A stretch of 64,000 nucleotides of DNA from Gnetum montanum (Eukaryota; Streptophyta; Gnetopsida; Gnetales; Gnetaceae), in the NCBI GenBank assembly GCA_015680685.1, contig MNCI01004656.1, positions 1,890,084-1,954,083 on the forward strand. Direction: 5' to 3'. A program made the position numbers and the translations under genes. Numbering within the stretch: position 1 is the first letter of the stretch; each line of letters starts with the position of its first letter. Shown here in pieces: positions 33,808 through 45,789 of this stretch. The notes below the pieces were generated by a model that was given only the letters and a program-made list of their open reading frames with translations, did no database searches and was not told the origin of the DNA.

Positions 33808-35527
33808 TATAACAACTAAAAATGTTGATTATTTGAATGATTACACTGAGGGGTATATGACCATAGTATAGTCCTAACCCCACCCCCATCTGAAGGGCTA
33901 TGATTGGAGGGGAAAGATGAGGCAAAGTGCTCAGAACAATCTTGTTAATCGAACCATGAATTATGGAGTGTTTCGATGAATAAGTGCTAGGGGATTCACA
34001 TAGTATTTTTGGTGGTTCCAGGGTTTACTAAGCCCAAGTGTAGTAGGTTTTTCTGGTGTGAAAATGATGGTGCAAACATGAAAATGCATGCAAAATAGTG
34101 AAAAGGTGCAAATGCAATGCCAAATTCCAAAGAAAAGGCTTCAAAATACAAGGGAGTTTGAGAGAGGAAGAATAACACCGCCCCAAACGAGGAAGTGTAG
34201 AAATTGCAAAAGAGGAATGAGGAGGTACGCAATGTATATATGGGCATAGTAGTCAACATAATCATAGTCTTTGGGGATGTCTAGGTTGTGAAATTGACAT
34301 ATGTCATGAGGTCTAAGCTACTTGGGTTAGCCACCATAGTGTCCTATGGGTTGCAGTGTGCTGTAGTGTGCAAAGGTGGTATCTTAGAGTTTTGCTAAGG
34401 TGCTAAGTGTGTTTGGGTGCAAGGGTGCTACTGCCAAGATGTTTACTATTTAATGAGAATTCCTACTGAGTGCTTCAAAATGCCAACCACTAAATGTAAA
34501 TTCCAACCACTGAATGTAAATTCCAACCCCTAGAATGTAAATCAAAGGGATATTTATAGGGTTAGAGTTGACATGAAGTGCAGATTATATGCCATGTCGT
34601 AGAGGGGTAGGTGAGGCTATGTTGACACTAGTTATGCTCCTATTAGAGAAAAATGATACCATGCTTTGGTGTACCCCAATGAATCCCAAGATTGCTAGAC
34701 TGTGACTACGCTACCAAGACTGCATATGCCAAAGTTGAAAAGACTACAATCTACTTGTAAATAGTGCAAAATAGTGTAATTTGGAGGCTATTCTCTAGGA
34801 TTACACTCTTCCCTCTTTGAGTAGGGTCAAGTGTAGGTACAATTTCAAGACAAATAGAGAGTGCAAAAGAAATGAAAATTGTTGATCCTACTTGTTGGAG
34901 GAGTGTTAAAGCTAAGATGAAGGCCTGTGCTAAGCTTTGGAATCATTTGGAGGTAGTCCTACATTGCTCCACTAGCTACACTCTAGAGTATAACCCAACA
35001 ATTAAGAAAATTCTGCAAAAAATAAAGTCTAGTGCCAGCTACACTAGCTATGCTTTATAGTGTAGTAGGAAAAGTGAGAGCATAGCACTAACACTTATAA
35101 AAAATTGGCAAAACTTGCACTCTTCATCTAGGCTACATTGGCTACGCTCTGGAGCATAGTAGGAGGGGTAGCTTTAGGAGTTAGAAATCTACCAAATGCC
35201 TCTTCCATGTTGAGCTAGATTGACAGTTTCTAGCTTGACACTTTAGAAAAATTGGCCATTGAATTGCATGCTACACTGGCTATGCTCTAGAGCATAGCAG
35301 AGACAATGGAGTGTACTGAAATACCTAGAAATATTCTTGCAACTATTGTCAGAACTTAGAAAATTTTTGCAAATCTGGTTTTATGCTGCATGCTACCATG
35401 ACTACACTCTAGAGTGTAGTCCCAATAGTGGAAGCATGGATTGAACACTTAAAACAAATTTTCCTCATGTTGACACTTAGACAAATTTGCAGTCAAGGTG
35501 TTATTACCTGAATTTGATGGTATTTCA
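33808..35527 (-). repeat. Element B 5' LTR
   Basis: It begins TATAACAACT (TAGAACGACT in F) and ends GGTATTTCA at 35527. From 34059 it matches the left LTR. A perfect 20-base palindrome, GCTATGCTCTAGAGCATAGC, lies at 35279-35298, with related palindromes nearby. The next five bases, ATGTG, are the expected target duplication, but its partner cannot be read. Confidence 0.82.
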
Positions 35528-36759
35528 ATGTGGAGGTTATGATAGTAGTAGTGGCATTGGCATTAACAAAGAAAGCTCTTGTAGCACAAAGAAACTTGGT
35601 GAAGAAGGTAGAAGAGGGTTTTTACAGCAACAATGATTTTTGTAATGGGGTTTTGGCAATGAGGATTTCTGTAGAGGGGTTTTGGTAATGGTAGCTATAC
35701 AATAGGTAGGTAAAGGTAGTAGTATATGAGAGACGATGGAAGCAAGTGAGTGACGGTAGCAACACGACATGAAGACGATAAATTAAGAGCGGCCCTAGGG
35801 GTGGGTGGTTAGTGTAATTCCATATAGGGCCTTGGCAACCCATATAGATTTGTGCATCAAAAACATGCTAGATGTCATCCTCTATGAGGTCATCATTATC
35901 AAAGCACTTGACCATGATGATGTAGAACATGGCACCTATGAACTGGTTGACCTCATGGTGGAGGCACGTGATAAGACGATCAATGTGCATGTGTGCATTA
36001 TAGCAAAGATGCATATGGCTAGTATGCTCAAAATGTGATGGAGGATTTCTTTTAACATGTAGCATTAGCGATGTTTGGTGGTATTGGGTGAGGGTGTGAG
36101 AGTGGTACACAAGAGCATGGGGCATAGAGGGTGATGGGGTGGTGCTGCATGAGGGCTAGTGGGGTAGCAGCACATATGGTGTGGATACTACACTTCCCAT
36201 TGGCATGACCAAGTGTTTGATAAAATGTTCATCTCAGCAAGTGTTTGTCAAAATATTTTTTCCTTGAAAGTTCATTTTTTTGGGACTACACTCTATAGAG
36301 AGCATAGTTGCGAGTTAGAAAAATTCACAGCTTGGGACTATGCTCTCTAATGAGGTAGTCCAATATTAGGAAATTTTTGCAGTTTTCCAGACTATGCTCT
36401 CCACTAAGATAGCCCAGAGTTAGAAAAAATTTGCAATTCCTAAACTATGTTCTCTACTGAGGTGGTCTATAGTTAGAAAAAATTTGCCAAAATTTCGTAA
36501 ACTATGCATGAAGTTAAACCTCTGAAATGTAATGGTAAGCCTATCCAAATGTGCTATACCCCAATGAGTACCAAGCATGTCAAATAGATTGGTTGATGTC
36601 CTCTAGCCTCGAGACCCTAGAGGACATTGACAAAATTATGGATTTTTGTTAGTCTATGTTATATTGTGCTAATTTTGCTAATTTAATTTAATAATTTTAT
36701 GCCAAAATTTGCATCTATGTATGTATAGTAATGCTTTCTTTGTTACTTAGTAGTTGTAG
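35528..36759 (+). other. Region upstream of the E antisense gene
   Basis: No protein is recognised. At 36280-36500 phrases of the type ACTATGCTCTCTA followed by GAGTTAGAAAAA recur three or four times, as at 22810-23050 in B, so this upstream block is shared between elements. 35530-36180 has no counterpart that I can see. Confidence 0.5.
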
Positions 36760-39700
36760 GGTGCTATTGAAGCTTATCTTGGTTGTATTGGAGAACATGG
36801 GCATCCTATGCTACATGAGTAAATCCACCTCCAACACACCTACACTAGATATGTAGGTGGTGTGATCATGTGGTCAAACTTGGTAGTGGAAGCTGCTATC
36901 ACCATTATAAAGCCATTGTTACTAGGGGCTAATTGGGGCATCTTGAGGTTCATCTCAGACAAGTCTACTGATAGTGATGATGGAGTATGAGGTTCAAGAA
37001 AAGGTCCTAGGAGTGCTTGGTACCTATTCAAGATTTGACACATGATGGGATTTGATTACTACAATAAGAGCAACACCCTTTTTGTTTAGAGTTGATAAGG
37101 AGGACCTACATGATGAGGTGGATGCTTTAGCCTTAACTCACACTACACTAGAGGTTTTCTCATCTAGCCCAAATGTCAGGTAGCTATGCTTGAGTAGGTG
37201 TAGCCCAATTTGGAGGTCTACCCCACTTGATACCTAAAGGCATACGAGCGGTGTAGGACTCATGGCTAGTTGGATGAGTGGACCACTGATGAGCTGAACA
37301 CCAAGGAGATACTTGCAGCAGCACCTTTGTCTTGCACCCCATTTGTTCCATGTATGCATCTATTATTTTAGCTTATGTAGTTGCTCATGCATGACTATTA
37401 GTTTGCCTTTGCATGATGCTAACATTGTTTTGGCTTTATTGTAGCAATAGTTGCCTTAGGTGAAGTGACAGTCATCACCATAGGCCATACTAAGGCCACC
37501 CTCATCATGAAGTATGGTGATGTGAAGGGTGTGCAACACTATTTGGGCCACAAAGCCTTAGATGCACTGATGGCTTGGGTCATGCGTGTAGGGTTGGTGG
37601 ACCTATTTTTGGCCCTTATATTGAGTGTCCTAGTGGCAAAAATTGGTAACCATCATCAACTCCTTCAGTAGCAATGTAAGGCATTTTGTCACCCATGTGC
37701 ACGATGTGAGGGTAGTGCTTGACCTAAGCAAGGCTTTGTTTGCTAACCTATTTGGACTTTCTACTAATGGCCAACAATTGTCAATAAGGCTAGCAAGGAG
37801 GTGGACCACAGAGGGGAGATCAAGGACTACTTGGGGGACACTCAATCTCACAAAGGAATATTGATTAAAAATGTGCTTGTGCCTGAGGTGCGGGAACTCT
37901 ACCCTTTGTTCTGTACTCATGCCTTTCCAAAGCTACTCCCTCAAGGAAGATCCTTGAGGTGGAACAAGCATGGTTGATGAAGTAGATGTTGCTAGAGGGT
38001 ACAAGGTTCAATTTGGCTGCATATATAGCCACCTTCATGCATGCAAAGATCTCTAGGCTATAATTCAACCTCAAGGTGAGGCTCCATGTCCACTTCGCAT
38101 TCTTCATAGGATACCTACAAATGTTCATGGAGCTCTTGGTCATATGAGATGGTGGGTGATGGGTGATGCAGGATCATAAGTAGCTATCCAAGCCATGAAT
38201 TAAGCACATGTTCATGATGACTCATTCATAGGAATCCCCAGAGGGGATTAATGAGTCATTATTCATAACGAGTAAGGATCTTATAGGATAGTCACATTAC
38301 TTATGCAATAGCATAGGCAAGTGTCTAGTTGGCACTAGGAACATGACTAAGATGGACTGCTATATTGTAGAGATGCTGGAACCATCTAAGATAAAGATCA
38401 AGAGGCCACATCCTATAGAGGAGGCTACCCCTAAGCTTGGGAGGCCAAGTAGTAACAAGATTCATATTAAGCTTTAGAGCTTGCATGCAGAGGTTGTATG
38501 TTAGTATTCGTAAATTTCTTAGATGCATTAATTGCATTTTTATGTATATTTATGTTTTATATATTTCTTTCATGTGATACTATGAACTTTTTAACAATGT
38601 GCATATGTATACTAATGTGCTATGTATGTGTCTTAATTGTAGAGATAGGAAAGAGGGCTACAAGAGCAATGGCCAAGGAAGCAGTAGAAGAAGTGTCTTC
38701 TCAAGTTGAGAAAGAGGAGGTTAATAGGGATGATCTTCATGAGGTAGTAGAGACCTTTTGATAGTTGGAGGATCAGGGGTTTCTCCACCCTAATGGGGGT
38801 GATTTTGATAGTTTTTTTTATTGTGCATAGCTAGGTGAGCCCCCTGCAGTCATGCTTAAGGGCCTACTAGGTAACTATTTGTATTTCCATCTATCCTTGC
38901 CTATTTTGTCTAGCATCTTATCTATTCAGTTGTATGGTAATTGCATCATTATGTTACAACATCAGATGTTCCTAATAGTGGTCCCACATCTACCTACCGG
39001 ATGGAGCCATGGGTAGACATGCCTGATAAATTCATCTTCATGGAAGGCATCATTGTGGACATGGTGGACCTCTTACAACAAATCGATCTTGAGCTTAGTA
39101 TGTGTATGATTGTTGTTTTTCTTTATATGACTTTATTTCTTGAATGCTTAGTTCTGAGCTAAGGTTGATCAGTTGTTACATGCCTACAGGTCCTAAGCTT
39201 TGATGGGATCCAAGTAAGGTAGCCAAGGTGGATGCCCTTCCTAATCTCCCTCCTAAAGTGGATCAGGTGTCTTGTTTCATGTATGAGATATTGAAAAAGT
39301 ATGAAATTTTCTATGTGAAGGTGTTTTGGGTCTACAAGTGCTAAAATGAGCACCTATAAAAATGCGTGCATGAGTTACAGGAGAGAGGAACTAGCCATGA
39401 TACAAAGATCCAAGATCTTCAATCTAGATATGACTTCTTGCTAGCTAGATCATTTGGAGATAGCACTTGGCATACCTCTGAGATAAAGTATGTCTGATAT
39501 TGGATAGCTCTCAAAGGTAAAAATGAGACCACAGGGGAGCTAATTGAGTAAAGGCTATAGATGGACTTGCTTACCCACAAGAACCAAGATTGGAAGAATT
39601 ACAGCATGAAGGTCTACTAGTGGGAGCAAACACAAAAGAACCATAAGATCCAATATAAGCAAGAGCATGATGTGTATCTATGATGGTAGAAATAGGATTT

Positions 39701-40156
39701 TATTGAGCACTACTGCCTCGAGATGTTTCTTGAGGAAATCAATGGTAGACAAGCATATGAGTTGTTTCTGTATCATACGATGGTGAGTGGCTCTCCAAAG
39801 AGCTATATCACTAATCCTTTCAGAGAGGCCTCTTCTACTACCTTTTCAATGGAGCCACCCACATGGACTACTATGGACAAAGGAAAGATCCTTATAGGAA
39901 TTGACTTTGACTAGAAGGACTAGACATAACTTTTTAAGGTTGAGAACCTTTGACCCATGGAGGCTGGCCTTGGAAAGTTGCTTCTAGAGGCCACCAATGT
40001 AGGACCCTCTCAGGTTAGTTTTTTATGATTTTTATTTTGTGTTTGGAGTTAGTGTGTATTGTGTAGTTTTTCTTATTAATGGTGCCTATATGTTGTGGTT
40101 ATGGCTGCAGCGACCAGGAGATGTTGTATGCCCCAACGACGTAATGGAGGAATAGA
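36760..40156 (+). pseudogene. Element E antisense multi-exon gene
   Basis: Exons recognised by alignment with B and F: from 36760 (after GTTGTAG), from 37445 (after ATTGTAG) to about 38500, from 38641, from about 38974, about 39190-40014, and a last exon from about 40111 ending at TAG 40154-40156. Motifs: FGLSTNGQ, MEPWVDMPDKFIFMEG, LPPKVDQV, SRYDFLLARSFGDSTWHTSEI, DWKNYSMKVY, KNHKIQYKQEHDVYL, and FSMEPPTWTTMDKGKILIGIDF. Its C-terminal exon is the best preserved of the degraded copies. Several Gln and Trp codons of other copies are TAG here. The gene is convergent with nothing and lies fully inside the protease-RT interval of E. Function unknown. Confidence 0.75.
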
Positions 40157-40429
40157 AGCCTCCACCCCCACCTAGTGCCACTATTTGAGCATGACTTGGA
40201 TGTATCCATACTATTGGGAATTTTGCTATTTTTGCTACATTTTGGTGCATGATGCTACTCGTGCTATGTGCTATTATTCATATGACATCTAATGAATATA
40301 TTTTCTATATGTAGTATGTAATGTGTGAAGGTTTTTTTATGGTCATTTGTTATGTGCTTGTTACATTGATCATGTAATGGACTAATATGCTAAGTTAAGA
40401 CTATGCAACGAAAGTGTGACTAGGCCATT
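40157..40429 (+). other. AT-rich spacer after E antisense gene
   Basis: This T-rich sequence between the last exon and the array could hold the 3' end signals of the antisense transcript. No clear motif is seen. Confidence 0.4.
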
Positions 40430-40795
40430 ATGGGCCCCATGATAGTTTAAGGCCATAGTGGGAGGGCTGATGTTAGTTTAAGGCCATTTTGGGCCACTAT
40501 GATGGGGTTAATGGTGATAGTTTAAGGCCATTCTGGGCCATGAGTGTTGCTAGTTTAAGGCCATTTCAAGCCATGTTTCTAGGTTTAAGGGGGGTATTTT
40601 AAGACCATTGTGGGCCACATGTTGCTAGTTTAAGGCCATGGTAGGCCACACGTTGCTAGTTTAAGCCCATGGTGGGTTGGAATGATGGAGATTAAGGACA
40701 ATAGTTTAAGGCCATTCAAGGTTGTAAGATCACCAGTTTAAGGCCATGGCAAGCCATGGGTTACCAATATCAAGCCATAGTGGGTTGTCTCTATT
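40430..40795 (-). repeat. Element E array after protease
   Basis: About eleven units of TAGTTTAAGGCCATNGTGGGCCA run at 25-45 base spacing, the most regular array of this motif in the minus-strand elements. Confidence 0.88.
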
Positions 40796-41134
40796 GCTAC
40801 CTATTATTTTCATAATTTTAGATTTTGTGATTTTTTATGCATTTTTATGTTTTTTTCTCATAAAATGAAATGCATTAAAGAAACAATGGTAGAGATGTAA
40901 ACTAAGCTATTGAATGCATAGGCAATGTAGGTGGTAAGCTAAGCAATTAAAATAAATGCAAATAATATGCTATAGTACTAATGCAATGTAAACAGAAAGC
41001 ATGATGCAAGGTTCAAGGAAGTGAATAGTGAGGAGGCTTCTAGCACAATTTTGGACTAAGGGGGTACCTTAGTTGCACAGTTACTTCCTAATCTGGTATG
41101 GGTTAGGGGGCATGTAGGGCCTAGAGGGCATTAT

Positions 41135-42754
41135 TCAATAGTCTCCTTGATCTTCACTTGCTACATTGAAGTGTAATTCTACATACAAGGTGTCCTCTTG
41201 AAGGTCAGTGGCTTCTACCACCTCTTTGGATGGATTGACCTCGGGCGTTTTGTCATCTACTATAGGTGCGTCATCAAGAAATTCCACCTCTGATCCTTGT
41301 TTTATATATATGTTGTTGATGGCTAGAAGGGATACATTATCACTGTGGATGATAACTTCACCATATTCATATGGAAGGTAGATTTCCCAGTGGATTGGGA
41401 AGGAGATGGCCCATAATTGGGCTAGCCAGGGCCTACCCAATATCAAGTTGAATCTCATCATGTTCTTGACAATGATGAATTTGGTAGTGATGGGGAATTG
41501 CTTCCCTGATATGAAGGCTATTGTGATGGTATCCTTAATGATGATGCATGATTTGCTAAAGGAGTTCAAGCATGTGATTTTTGTTAGCTTCATTTATCCA
41601 TAAGGCCTAGTTTGTCAATAATGGTGTATGGTATAACGTTTGTTGTTTCCCCCTCATCAACATGCACCCTTCGAATCTTGCATTGCTTGACTCATATGGT
41701 GATGAACATGGGTAATATTATGACCTCATCCTTCTTAGGATTGATATTAATTACCTCATCACAAAAGAAAAGAGATGTGGAGCTCAATTCCTATATGGTA
41801 GAGAGCAGCATCACTTTATGGATGAAGTTCTCATCTGCAAGGATGTCCTTCATGATAGGAATAAAGGTAAATATTTCACCAGTGGTTTGATGTGGGAAAA
41901 TGAGATTGTGATTAGATCATATAGGCTCAACATCATGTTTTGTTTGCTTTAGTTCTTACTTAACCTAGGCTAAGGCAACTATGAAGTCTTTTCCATTAGT
42001 TGCATTCTTAGTGGGTTTGAATTCTTCCATAGTCCTAAGAGATAGATTTTGTGAGGAGGTGACTTTGGCTTTGTTGGCTTCGCTTGTGCAGGGGCTTTAG
42101 TGCTTGGTTGTGAGTTGCTAGTTGTGGCCTCCTCAGTTGTTTTGGCCATGGGGATTGTAGATAGAGGTACTAGCTTTGGTGGACCAAGTACTCTTTACTC
42201 TTGATGTTGCCTAATCATTCTATCTGCAAGACACTCATTGGGTCTTATAGGTTTCCACCTAAAAGGTCTGTTATGTTACCATCAATATCATCCCTTAGAT
42301 AGGAAGGGATCAATGCATTGGCCACCACTAGTCTTCAAGTAGGTGAGGAGTCATCATGTTGTCACACCCTAATGACAATGTATGGTTGAACTATTATTGC
42401 AACATGCTATGGAACCCTAACCATGAAGGGTGTTGTAGGTGCTTGAAGTGGCACTTTAATAATGAAAGGGGGCCTTGAACCTATGGGGATTGAGGGGACC
42501 CTTGCACTACTAGAGGACACTTGAACCACAAATGGTTTCCATGCTTGTTCTAAATCATCATTGACGTCAATAGTTTTTATGATGTAGTCAACATCGTTTG
42601 CATTTAGAGGGACATTGTAAACCCTCATAGATTGGGTTTTTTGCCTAACTAGGCTTGTGGCATCAAGCACCAGCTCACCCCTATTAATCCTTCTTTGGAG
42701 ATCATGATATAGGACTAGAAAAAAGTCCATGTTATGATTAGATAGCTGGTGGTT
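41135..42754 (-). pseudogene. pro: Element E protease and nucleocapsid linker
   Basis: On the minus strand, about 41675-41630 reads VHVDEGETTNVIPY, the protease catalytic motif with the Asp present. FNLILGRPWLAQL follows at about 41440, and IHWEIYLPYEYGEVIIHSDN after it. 41135-41593 is an open piece of 152 residues. Upstream in element sense, 42407-42730 carries RVYNVPLNANDVDYIIKTI, VVQVSSSS and PFMVRVP, matching the proline-rich linker of A (7833-8468). The gag frame stops at the F insertion. Stops are frequent between 41600 and 42400. Confidence 0.82.
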
Positions 42755-42782
42755 GGAATGATCAAAAACGTTGATGGCTGGT

Positions 42783-43988
42783 GTAACGACAAAAAATGTC
42801 GGTCACTGGAAATACTGAGTGAAGTTCCGTGTACACAGTTCCAACCCTAGATCCGTGCGAGGGCTGTGCTGGAGAAAATGAGTCCGAGGTGCCCTGAATG
42901 GTCTTGTTGATCATACAGGGACTTACTTAATCAGTAAATTTTGTAATAACTAGATTACAAGATGATAATTTTGATGAGGAGATATGATATCGGTAATCTC
43001 GAAGGTAACGAGAACGATGAAAATGATTTGAAGAAATTGCAAAATCTATAGATAGGATGCAATAAATTGGATTTAGAGAATGTGCAATCTCAAGATTTGG
43101 GATTTAGCTTATAAAAAATGTGCAATCTCAATGATTGCAAGCAAAATTTTTCTTAGAAGAAGCACATGCCAAGAACAGGAAAGTTATTCAGAGATGAAAC
43201 AAGCAAAGGCCGATCTACCTTGTTCTAGCCAATCTAGGTGCAAGGGAGTTAGACCCAAAGTAGGATGTCCACTAACTGGAAGTTTATGATCAAAAGCTCT
43301 TGTCAGTCGCCTTCGATGTTCTTTCGATTTTCGATCCTCTCTTGTTCTCTCACCATTCTTCGCCAAAAATTGTCAACAATTGCCAATGAAAGAAGATTGC
43401 TCACCTAGAAAATTGTTCAACCCTTTGATCATTGTCAACTAGAGTATTTATAAGGTTAGGGTTAGGAGAAAAATGCGATTTAGATGATGCATTTCCTAAA
43501 CCTACAAAATGCCATTGACTTGGTGCATTTGTGGTTGAAGTTTGTGGCACTATGTTGCGTTACGCTTTGAAGCGTAGTGTGTCATAATCTACCCTTGCTG
43601 GAGCTTTGGTAACAAACTATCCTACGGTTACACTGTAATATGCTAGAGAGCATATCGTGGCATAAGAACCACCGATACCTAAATTTTTCTATCTCCATTG
43701 TTGAAATTAAATCAATTATCTACTTGCATTATTCTTTGTTATGTTACATTACACTGCATAGCGCAACTCAGCGTAACATAGCGAACCTGCAAAATTGAAG
43801 TGTTTTCAATACACATCCCTTGTTTTTGTTCAGTCTTTCTAGAGTCTATTACGTTGCGCTACGTAGTGTAGCGTAACAGGCCTTAAGCTGAAATAAGATT
43901 ATCTGAAATGTGCCACTTGTGGAAATCCTTTACGTAAACTTCGAGACTTTGCTGAATCATCGAGGTCTCGAAATTTCATGGTGTTTCA
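42783..43988 (-). mobile_element. Solo LTR S1 inside the F 3' LTR
   Basis: S1 starts TGTAACGAC and ends GGTGTTTCA. It is flanked by GCTGG (42778-42782) and GCTAG (43989-43993). The 28 bases left of it continue the F LTR: together with AACACCGAGAGG on the right they restore the order seen at 60839-60880. S1 itself is a related LTR of a different subfamily without internal region, presumably left by LTR-LTR recombination. Confidence 0.85.
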
Positions 43989-45789
43989 GCTAGAACACCG
44001 AGAGGTTGTCAGGAAAAAAGTTTAACCCCAGATCCATGCTAGGACTATGCTAGAGAGAAACGAAAGTGTGGTGCCCTAAACGGTCTGGTTGATCAGATAA
44101 GGACTTAATTGATGGATCTTGACCTTTCATAAACTTTGGCTTTGGGAGCAAGACACGCGAAGTAAATAGATGATCAATAATTGTAAAATGGTGAAAATGG
44201 TGCAAAACAATGATTATAGTAAGGAAATAAAAAATTATATTTGGTTGAGAGAGTGCACCAAAGGTCACGGATTTGATTCTTTGCTTTGCTAAAATGTGTA
44301 CAATAGGTTAAGCAACACTAGAGAGACACTGGTTACATTGAACAGTATAGTAACAATTCTTCTGCTTGCTACTCTGTTTGCTAAAATGCTAAAATTCTTG
44401 ACTCACAAAGGGATGTTTGGAGCCAACCAGAGAACTCAAAGGTAACCAAAATTTTTACAGAATGTCAACTATGCACTCCGAAAGCCAACTTAAAAGCCAA
44501 CTACGCCAAGAAAGCCAACCAAAAAGCCAACAAGCCAACTACTCTTGCCAAAACTTTGAGCATTGTTTGCTGGGGTATTTATAGGGCTAGGAGTAGGAGA
44601 GAAATGTGGTTTGGATGCCACATGTCCTGGACCCCACAAGATGCTAACATGTCTGTATCATGTAGGTGCGTGATACTAGATGTGAACTTTGTTACACTAT
44701 GACTATACCATCAACACTGCATGTGCCAAGATCCAGTGTGGTAACAAAATGAGCAAAAATGGAGCCTATGCTCCAAGACTACATCTTCCCTACTCTTACA
44801 AGTAGGGTTAAGCATAGTAACAATTTTTTTGGGAGTTGACCAGGGGTACTAAAAATGAAGTAAAATTGTTGATTTCACCAAGGAGATGCCAAAGTGAGAA
44901 AGATTTCTATCAACAAGTTTTAGAGTTACCCAAATACATCTTGATGCTTCCATAGTAGTGTTGCACTACTCATGCTGTTGAGCACATTGGCGTAGCATAA
45001 GTAGCTGCTTGCTATGCTGTGCTACACTACATAGCATAGCATAGCATAGCCACTAGTCTTGACTAAAATTTGCATAGGAGCGGAAGAACATTTTTCTAAA
45101 GCTCAGTTAGGCTATCAATTGCAACTTTTGGCCTTCATGCTGGGAAGCCTTTGGACTTTGCTAAATTCATGTTTGACACACTTCTATTATTTTTTCATTG
45201 TTGCTATGCTATGCTATGCTATGTAGCATAGCTCAGTGTAGTAGCCAATGTGTCATGCTTCATTGTTTAATTCACCATTTTCTAGCAAAAAACTTTGTTC
45301 ATGGGTTGAGGGCTAAGTGGGGCAAGATGGGCTTTTCTGTTCTTTCATTTCTATGCTATGCTATGCTACATAGTGTAGCACCTTATGTTAGCTAAAACCT
45401 AACTTGTCTTGCAATTATTTTGTCAACTTGCACTTGGACACTTGAACGGTTATCCTTCAAAGCTTGCTACGCAGCACAACATAGTGTAGCGTAGAAGACT
45501 TCTTCACTAGAAAACTTTCCAAACTATTTTTCTCATATCGAACACTTTCAAAAAATCCTAGCATGGTCTTTGGCTAGATTGTTAGTTGAGTCAATTGTCT
45601 AGTTGGGCAGGCTAGAGAGTCCAGTGGGCCACTCACCCCTGGAGATAGAAAACTTGCTGGACTGGATAGTCCATCCTCAGTGCCTACACTTTCCTATTGA
45701 ACCATCGTGATATTGCACTTGTGGAATTCCTTCCCTAAATTCCAAGACTCTCCTAAAGCATGAGAGTCTTGAAATTTTATGGTGTTTCA
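43989..45789 (-). repeat. Element F 3' LTR (main part)
   Basis: It matches 60867-62642 closely. It holds several near-perfect palindromes built from CTATGCTATG (for example near 45000-45060, 45205-45240 and 45350-45385). It ends ATGGTGTTTCA at 45779-45789, directly before the PPT complement. The first 28 bases of this LTR are at 42755-42782, left of S1. Confidence 0.88.

Larger units (their letters stand above)
93..35527 (-). mobile_element. Element B: Tat-like Ty3/gypsy retrotransposon, nested and decayed
   Basis: Two related LTRs in the same orientation (about 93-1523 and 33808-35527) bound this minus-strand element. Read on the minus strand it holds LTR, PBS, gag, protease, array, an antisense gene, array, RT, integrase remnant, array, 3' non-coding region and LTR. 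It is interrupted by element A (3727-18995), by insertion D (28491-31270) and by a D relative (2259-2601). A deletion near 19731-19735 removed most of RNase H and integrase. Its right LTR ends in TTTCA directly against sequence of element E. The left duplication cannot be read because the left LTR runs into unrelated sequence, so insertion of B into E is inferred from the junction alone. Confidence 0.82.
35528..42754 (-). mobile_element. Element E, middle part: Tat-like Ty3/gypsy retrotransposon
   Basis: This minus-strand element is the host of the F insertion. From left to right it shows an upstream region, the antisense gene, an array, the protease and the nucleocapsid part of gag. At 42754 it is broken by F with the duplication GTGGT (42750-42754 and 62643-62647) and gag continues at 62643. 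Its RT, integrase and left LTR must lie left of B, outside the window. It is the most decayed copy and the oldest by nesting. Confidence 0.8.

Noticed and set aside
35533-36180. Possible host gene between B and the E antisense gene
   Set aside because: Open frames are short, no domain is recognised, and the flanks are both retrotransposon sequence.
40430-40795. CRISPR-like regular spacing of a short repeat
   Set aside because: The host is a plant, the repeats are degenerate and the spacers are not unique inserts of constant length. The same motif recurs at fixed positions in retrotransposons.
42755-45789. Tandem duplication of the F LTR
   Set aside because: The left unit has its own TG..CA ends and GCTGG/GCTAG duplication, and its removal restores the F LTR, so a nested solo LTR explains it better.
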